Positions 59,208-64,000 of a stretch of 64,000 nt of DNA are shown here, in pieces. The stretch is from Lentzea waywayandensis. GTDB lineage: Bacteria; Actinomycetota; Actinomycetes; Mycobacteriales; Pseudonocardiaceae. The stretch is from positions 434,001-498,000 of the forward strand of contig NZ_FOYL01000004.1 of NCBI RefSeq assembly GCF_900115955.1. Direction: 5' to 3'. A program made the position numbers and the translations under genes. Position 1 is the first letter of the stretch; every line of letters begins with the position of its first letter. Below the pieces are notes generated by a model. That model did not search any database. It was not told where the DNA came from and was given only the letters and a program-made list of their open reading frames with translations.

Positions 59208-60470
59208 ATGGGCCTGCAACGCTTCGAGCGCAAGCTCGAAGGTCTCGTCGGCAACACCTTCGCGCGCGTGTTCGGCGGCAGCGTGGTGCCCCAAGAGGTG
59301 GCACAGGCACTGCAACGGGAGGGTGACAGCAACATCCGCGAACTCGCGGGTGGCAGACTGCTAGCCCCCAACCACTACAAGGTGCTCCTCGGACCTCAGG
59401 ACCACGAACGTCTTGCGGGCGACGAGCAGGATGAACTACGCATCACACAGCTTCTCGCAGAGGGCCTGCGAGAGCACCTGGCCGAGTCCGGATGGGATAC
59501 CTATGGTGACGTCGTAGTCTCCCTGGAGCGCTCCGAGGCGCTGCACACCGGACAGTTCCGAACCAGCTCGTCCGTCGACCCCGACGTGAAAGCGGCCAGC
59601 CGACGGTCAGCACCACCTCGCACCGCAGGAGACCGACCCATGAGCCAGCCACCCGGCTACGGACAAGGACAGGGCCAGCCCGGCCAGGACCCTTATGGTC
59701 AGGGCGGCTACGGCCAGCAGGGCTACGACCAGCAGCAGCAGGGCTATGACCAGCAGGGTTACGGCCAGCAGCAGGGTTATGGCCAGCAAGGACAAGATCA
59801 GGGCTACGGCCAGCAGGGCTATGGCCAGCAGCAGGGCTACGACCAGGGTTACGGCCAGCAGCAGGGCTATGGCCAGGACCAGGGTTACGGCCAGCAGCAG
59901 CAGGGCTACGACCAGGGTTACGCCGGCGGCCAGCAGCAGCAGGGCTACGGCCAGGACCAGGGCTATGGCCAGCAGCAGGGCTACGGCCAGCAGGGCTACG
60001 ACCAGGGTTACGCCGGCGGCCAGCAGGGCGGCGGCTACGACCAGGGTTACGGCCAGCAGCCGGCCGGCGGTTATGACCAGGGTTACGGCCAGCAGCAGGG
60101 CTACGGCCAGCAGGGCGGCTACGACCAGGGCTACAACCAGGGCGGATACGCCCCGCCGGCCACCCAGGGCGCCAACCGTCAGCTCAACGCGACGTTGCAC
60201 CTCGACGACGGTTCCAACCGCACGTACAACCTGAAGCAGGGTGGAAACGTCGTAGGACGTGGGCAGGAAGCCGACTTCCGCCTCCCGGACACCGGAGTCT
60301 CCAGGCGCCACCTGGAAATTTCGTGGGACGGGCAGAATGCGATGCTCGCTGATCTCGGTTCGACCAACGGCACCACGGTGAACGGCACGCCAGTGCAGAC
60401 TTGGCAGCTCGCGGAGGGCGACGTCGTCCGCATCGGCCACTCGTCGCTGGTTTTCCGCACCGCGGGCTAG
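59208..60470 (+). CDS. fhaA: FhaA, DUF3662-FHA protein with Gln/Gly/Tyr-rich linker
   Basis: 420 residues. DUF3662 domain (about 1-125; [21 protein letters not shown]), a long low-complexity linker made of [10 protein letters not shown]-type repeats (about 145-318) and a C-terminal FHA domain (about 325-420; [34 protein letters not shown]). FhaA binds phospho-threonine partners such as MviN and regulates peptidoglycan synthesis in mycobacteria. AAGGAG 6 nt before the ATG. First gene of the fhaA-pbpA set. Confidence 0.95.
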   Translation: MGLQRFERKLEGLVGNTFARVFGGSVVPQEVAQALQREGDSNIRELAGGRLLAPNHYKVLLGPQDHERLAGDEQDELRITQLLAEGLREHLAESGWDTYGDVVVSLERSEALHTGQFRTSSSVDPDVKAASRRSAPPRTAGDRPMSQPPGYGQGQGQPGQDPYGQGGYGQQGYDQQQQGYDQQGYGQQQGYGQQGQDQGYGQQGYGQQQGYDQGYGQQQGYGQDQGYGQQQQGYDQGYAGGQQQQGYGQDQGYGQQQGYGQQGYDQGYAGGQQGGGYDQGYGQQPAGGYDQGYGQQQGYGQQGGYDQGYNQGGYAPPATQGANRQLNATLHLDDGSNRTYNLKQGGNVVGRGQEADFRLPDTGVSRRHLEISWDGQNAMLADLGSTNGTTVNGTPVQTWQLAEGDVVRIGHSSLVFRTAG

Positions 60471-60521
60471 AGGTCGATACGGGCGTCGGTAAGCAACTCA
60501 AGGCAGGAGCGGTTACAACCG

Positions 60522-60983
60522 GTGCCAGAGCTGGTGATGCAGCTGACCAGAGCGGGCTTTCTCGTGCTCCTCTGGCTCTTTGTGCTGGCCGCCCTACGTG
60601 TGGTCCGCTCTGATCTCTACGCAGCCTCAGGGCTCCGGGCGTCAGGTCTGCCCGGTTTCCGGAGGTCCGAGAAGTCGGCGAGGGGAAGCAAGGCGCCGCG
60701 GCAACTCGTGGTCACCCACGGGGCGCTGACCGGCACCCGAATCTCACTCGACGGCAGGCCGATCCTGATCGGCCGTGCTGACGACTCCACTCTCGTGCTG
60801 GACGACGACTTCGCGTCGACCAGGCACGCGAGGCTGTCCATGCGCGGCACCGACTGGTACGTGGAGGATCTCGGCTCCACGAACGGCACCTACCTAGACC
60901 GAGCCAAGGTCACCGCACCCCTGCGCGTACCTCTCGGCACCCCGATCCGCATTGGCAAAACGGTGATCGAGCTGCGCTCATGA
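60522..60983 (+). CDS. fhaB: FhaB (FipA-type) membrane FHA protein
   Basis: 153 residues. N-terminal transmembrane helix (LTRAGFLVLLWLFVLAALRVV), then a basic linker and an FHA domain ([37 protein letters not shown]). GTG at 60522 gives the MPELVMQLTRAGFL start typical of the family. In mycobacteria FipA links kinase signals to septation. Overlaps pstP by ATGA. Confidence 0.95.
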   Translation: MPELVMQLTRAGFLVLLWLFVLAALRVVRSDLYAASGLRASGLPGFRRSEKSARGSKAPRQLVVTHGALTGTRISLDGRPILIGRADDSTLVLDDDFASTRHARLSMRGTDWYVEDLGSTNGTYLDRAKVTAPLRVPLGTPIRIGKTVIELRS

Positions 60984-62413
60984 CCTTGGTTCTTCGATAC
61001 GCGGCCCGAAGCGACAGGGGCCTGGTTCGTTCCAACAACCAGGACTCCGTGTACGCGGGCCCCCGCCTGCTCGCAGTAGCCGACGGCATGGGTGGCCACG
61101 CCGCCGGTGAAGTCGCGAGCAAGGTGGTCATCGCCTCGCTGGCCCACGTCGACGACGACGAGCCTGGCGACGACCTCCTCGGCAAGCTGCGCGACGCGGT
61201 CGCGAGTGGCAACGGCGCCATCTCCGAGCTCGTGACGAGCGACCCGGACCTGGAGGGCATGGGCACCACGCTCACGGCCATCCTGTTCGCGGGCAACCGT
61301 CTCGGGCTCGTGCACATCGGCGACTCGCGCGCGTACCTCCTGAGGGAGGGCTCCTTCGCGCAGATCACGCACGACGACACGTTCGTCCAGTCGTTGATCG
61401 ACGAGGGCCGGATCACCCCGGACGAGGCCGCCACGCACCCGCAACGCTCGTTGCTGCTGCGCGCCCTCACCGGGCACGACTTCGAGCCCAGCCTCACGGT
61501 GCGCGAAGCGCGTGCCGGCGACCGGTTCCTGCTCTGCTCGGACGGTCTGTCCGGTGTCGTGAGCCTGGAGACGCTCGACGAGGCGATCCGCATCCCGGAC
61601 CCGCAGGCCTGCGCGGACCGGATGATCGAGCTCGCGCTCAAGGGCGGCGGTCCCGACAACGTCACGGTGATCGTGGCGGACGTCCAGGACGTCGCTTTCG
61701 GCGACGACTACCCGATCGTCGGCGGCGCGGCCGGTGACGGCAGCGAGGACCACACTCCTCCGCCGGACTCCGCGGCCTCGCGAGCGGCGACGATCACGCA
61801 GCAGCGCCCGCCCATGCCGCAGCGCATGGACGCGCCTCCCCCGCCTCCGCAGGACCCGAAGCGCAAGAAGCGCAGCGCCATCAAGGCGTTCGCGATCATC
61901 TTCGTGCTGCTCCTGCTGACCGCTGTGGTGGCCGTCGGCGGCAAGCTGTGGCTCAACACCCAGTACTACGTCGGCGCCACCGAGGACGGCCAGGTCGCGA
62001 TCTTCCGCGGCCTCAGCGGCACCGTCATCGGCTTCAAGCTGTCGTCCAAGGTCGAGGACTCCTGCCCGCCCGGATCCACGGGCTGCACCCCGATCACGCT
62101 GAAGGACCTGCAGGAAGCCGGTCGCAAGACCATCACCGCGGGTATCCGCAGCGACAACGGCCTCGACGGCGCGCGCGCCGCGGTCCGGTTGCTGCGCACC
62201 GAGCACATGCTGCCGCTGTGCAAGGACACGTCGTCGACGTCGACCAGTACGACGCCCTCGACGACGCCGTCCACGCCGAGCAGCAGTGCGTCGAGCAGCG
62301 CGTCCAGCACGCCGCCCGCGAACGGTTCCCCGAACCCGGAGACCGGTTCCACCGAGCCTTCGCTCACCCCCTCCCAGCAAAAGCCGGGTGTGGAATGCCG
62401 GGAGGGTCCGTAG
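60980..62413 (+). CDS. pstP: PstP, PP2C-type Ser/Thr protein phosphatase
   Basis: 477 residues. PP2C domain 1-235 with metal-binding Asp residues in AVADGMGGHAAGE, HIGDSRAYLL, LCSDGLSG and GGPDNVTVI; a transmembrane helix near 298-320 (AFAIIFVLLLLTAVVAVGGKLWL) and a Ser/Thr/Pro-rich extracellular tail. It reverses PknA/PknB phosphorylation. ATG overlaps fhaB. Confidence 0.97.
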   Translation: MTLVLRYAARSDRGLVRSNNQDSVYAGPRLLAVADGMGGHAAGEVASKVVIASLAHVDDDEPGDDLLGKLRDAVASGNGAISELVTSDPDLEGMGTTLTAILFAGNRLGLVHIGDSRAYLLREGSFAQITHDDTFVQSLIDEGRITPDEAATHPQRSLLLRALTGHDFEPSLTVREARAGDRFLLCSDGLSGVVSLETLDEAIRIPDPQACADRMIELALKGGGPDNVTVIVADVQDVAFGDDYPIVGGAAGDGSEDHTPPPDSAASRAATITQQRPPMPQRMDAPPPPPQDPKRKKRSAIKAFAIIFVLLLLTAVVAVGGKLWLNTQYYVGATEDGQVAIFRGLSGTVIGFKLSSKVEDSCPPGSTGCTPITLKDLQEAGRKTITAGIRSDNGLDGARAAVRLLRTEHMLPLCKDTSSTSTSTTPSTTPSTPSSSASSSASSTPPANGSPNPETGSTEPSLTPSQQKPGVECREGP

Positions 62414-62416
62414 TTG

Positions 62417-63889
62417 ATGGGCTCGCCCGTCCCCTCCGGGGAAGGTTCACCAGGTGCGTCGGCGGCGACCAACACGTCGCCAGGCCTGAAGGCGCCGACG
62501 CGACGCGGCACCGAACTGGTGATGCTGTCGTTCGCCGCCGGCCTCGTGACGCTGGCACTGATCCTGGTCGAACTGAACCAGGAGCGCTCGCTGAGCCTGA
62601 GGATCCTCTACCTCGGACTCGCGTACCTCGGACTCTTCGCTTGTGCCCACCTCGCCGTGCGCAGGTGGGCGCCGTACGCCGACCCGGCGATCCTGCCGTG
62701 CGTCGCGCTGCTCAACGGGCTCGGCCTGGTGGTCATCCACCGGATCGACCTGGCTCTTGAAGGCACCGTCTTCCCGGACGGCTCGACGTGGGACCCGGTG
62801 GCCTTCAAACAGGTCATCTGGACCGGCATCGGGTTGTTGCTGTTCGCGGCCACGCTGAAGTTCCTGCCCGACCACCGGATGCTCGCGCGGTTCGGCTACA
62901 CGTTCGGCCTCGTCGGACTGGTCGCCCTGCTGCTTCCCGGTGTGCTGCCCGGTTTCATCGCGCCGACGATCAACGGCGCGAAGATCTGGCTGCGGGTCGG
63001 CCCGCTGTCGATCCAGCCGGGTGAGTTCGCGAAGATCCTGCTGATGGTCTTCTTCGCCGCCTTCCTGGTGTCGAAGCGGGACCTCTTCACCGTGGCGGGC
63101 CGCCGGTTCCTCGGCATGGACCTGCCCCGCGCCCGTGACCTGGGCCCGCTGTTCGCGGCCTGGGGCGTCACGGTCGCGGTCATGGTGCTGCAGAAGGACC
63201 TCGGCTCGTCGCTGCTGTTCTTCGGCATCGTGCTCGTGCTGCTCTACATCGCCACCGAACGCGCGGCGTGGGTCGTGCTCGGTCTCGGCATGTTCGCCGG
63301 CGGCGCGGTCGTCGCGTGGAAGCTCTTCACGCACGTCCAGCAGCGCGTGGCGAACTGGCAGGACCCGATCGCCCGCTACGACGTGGTCGGCGGCGGTTAC
63401 CAGATCTCGCAGTCGCTGTTCGCTCTCGCGACCGGCGGCATCGGCGGCGCGGGTCTCGGCGCCGGCCGGCCGGAGATGATTCCCGAGGCGAACACCGACT
63501 TCATCACCGCCGTGATCGGCGAGGAGCTCGGGTTCGTCGGCTTCGCGGCGCTGCTGCTGGTCTACATGGTCTTCGCGTTGCGCGGCCTGCGCGGCGCCAT
63601 CGCCGTGCGCGACAGCTTCGGCAAGCTGCTGGGCGGCGGTCTCGCGTTCGCGGTCTGCTTCCAGGTGTTCATCGTCGTCGGCGGTATCACCAAGCTGATC
63701 CCGATGACGGGCATCACCGCGCCGTTCCTGTCCTACGGCGGTTCTTCCCTTCTCGCGAACTACATCCTGGTCGCGTTGCTACTGCGAATTTCTGCGGCGG
63801 CCAGGGCCCCGCAGCGGATCGCGAAGCCGAAACCGCAACAACCGGCTATCGCCGACCAGCACACTGTGATGGTGGAGCGTCCCAAATGA
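62417..63889 (+). CDS. rodA: RodA/FtsW-family cell-elongation glycosyltransferase
   Basis: About 490 residues, SEDS family. GFIAPTINGAKIWLRVGPLSIQPGEFAKI and YQISQSLFALATGGIGGAGLG contain the conserved SEDS motifs, and ITAPFLSYGGSSLLANYIL is the C-terminal signature. It polymerises peptidoglycan strands with its partner PbpA, whose gene overlaps by ATGA. ATG at 62417 is used; the preceding TTG at 62414 is possible. Confidence 0.95.
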   Translation: MGSPVPSGEGSPGASAATNTSPGLKAPTRRGTELVMLSFAAGLVTLALILVELNQERSLSLRILYLGLAYLGLFACAHLAVRRWAPYADPAILPCVALLNGLGLVVIHRIDLALEGTVFPDGSTWDPVAFKQVIWTGIGLLLFAATLKFLPDHRMLARFGYTFGLVGLVALLLPGVLPGFIAPTINGAKIWLRVGPLSIQPGEFAKILLMVFFAAFLVSKRDLFTVAGRRFLGMDLPRARDLGPLFAAWGVTVAVMVLQKDLGSSLLFFGIVLVLLYIATERAAWVVLGLGMFAGGAVVAWKLFTHVQQRVANWQDPIARYDVVGGGYQISQSLFALATGGIGGAGLGAGRPEMIPEANTDFITAVIGEELGFVGFAALLLVYMVFALRGLRGAIAVRDSFGKLLGGGLAFAVCFQVFIVVGGITKLIPMTGITAPFLSYGGSSLLANYILVALLLRISAAARAPQRIAKPKPQQPAIADQHTVMVERPK

Positions 63890-64000
63890 ACACACCGCTC
63901 CGCCGCGTCGGCATGGCCATGATGGTGATGATCCTGCTTCTGCTGGGCAACGCCACGTGGGTGCAGGTGATCAACGCCGATGAGTGGCGCAAGAACGCCT
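63886..64000 (+). CDS. pbpA: PbpA, class B penicillin-binding protein, N-terminus only
   Basis: 38 residues visible (MNTPLRRVGMAMMVMILLLLGN, then WVQVINADEWRKNA): cytoplasmic start, one membrane helix and the beginning of the extracellular domain. Position after rodA with ATGA overlap and this N-terminal pattern identify PbpA. The window ends within the gene. Confidence 0.9.
   Translation, partial: MNTPLRRVGMAMMVMILLLLGNATWVQVINADEWRKNA

Noticed and set aside
59607..60440. A 277-codon minus-strand frame with long Leu/Val/Ala stretches, resembling a membrane protein
   Set aside because: It is the complement of the FhaA Gln/Gly/Tyr repeats (GGCCAGCAG units), so hydrophobicity is a codon artefact; there is no ribosome site.

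Overview
The window is high-GC actinobacterial chromosome, most likely from a member of the Pseudonocardiaceae (Lentzea/Saccharothrix-like). That placement is an inference from protein style, many GTG starts, ATGA/GTGA gene overlaps and gene order; no rRNA or taxonomic marker is present. The right end carries tRNA-Leu(CAG), fhaA, fhaB, pstP, rodA and pbpA, the Ser/Thr-phosphorylation and cell-elongation cluster that sits close to oriC in actinobacteria, so the window is probably origin-proximal core chromosome. There is no prophage, intact insertion sequence or CRISPR array, only one faint transposase remnant.

Layout. 1-3.3 kb (minus): secreted glycerophosphodiester phosphodiesterase (cut by the window edge), DUF4328-like membrane protein, rhodanese, and a SigE-family sigma factor with a coupled membrane partner. 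3.4-14.2 kb is a monocarboxylate block: two solute:sodium symporters, each preceded by a small membrane protein, a LytTR response regulator, an S49 peptidase, a LytS-type kinase, and divergent lutABC for lactate oxidation. 14.2-19.1 kb: Fpg/Nei glycosylase, a one-piece ECF sigma/anti-sigma fusion, tRNA-Gly(GCC), LD-carboxypeptidase, OsmC. 19.1-24.1 kb: a P450 with a short N-terminus, divergent from a SARP/NB-ARC/TPR regulator, then a half-length nitroreductase and a lone CdiI-like immunity protein. 24.1-33.5 kb: RlpA-like protein, membrane proteins, and a methyltransferase plus a very large methyltransferase/glycosyltransferase fusion.

33.8-42 kb: two small secreted proteins, a gamma-glutamyltransferase, an SDR, a RecB-like nuclease, a DUF6474 protein and a BCCT transporter. 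42.1-45 kb: copper operon (membrane protein, YcnI, CopC, CopD). 45-49.4 kb: LysR/SDR divergent pair, XRE-TPR regulator and small hypotheticals. 49.6-53.6 kb: SDR, MFS transporter and GH1 beta-glucosidase, with a divergent TetR. 53.5-58.9 kb: alanine-racemase-fold enzyme divergent from a sugar-lactone oxidase, a long nested inverted repeat, NAD(P)-binding protein, hypothetical protein and a quinone-oxidoreductase-like enzyme. 59-64 kb: tRNA-Leu and fhaA-fhaB-pstP-rodA-pbpA.

The most coherent physiology is uptake and oxidation of acetate, pyruvate and lactate under a LytS/LytTR pair, with a 21-bp-spaced direct repeat upstream of one transporter operon as a candidate binding site. The most unusual DNA structure is the 144-bp nested inverted repeat at 56152-56295.
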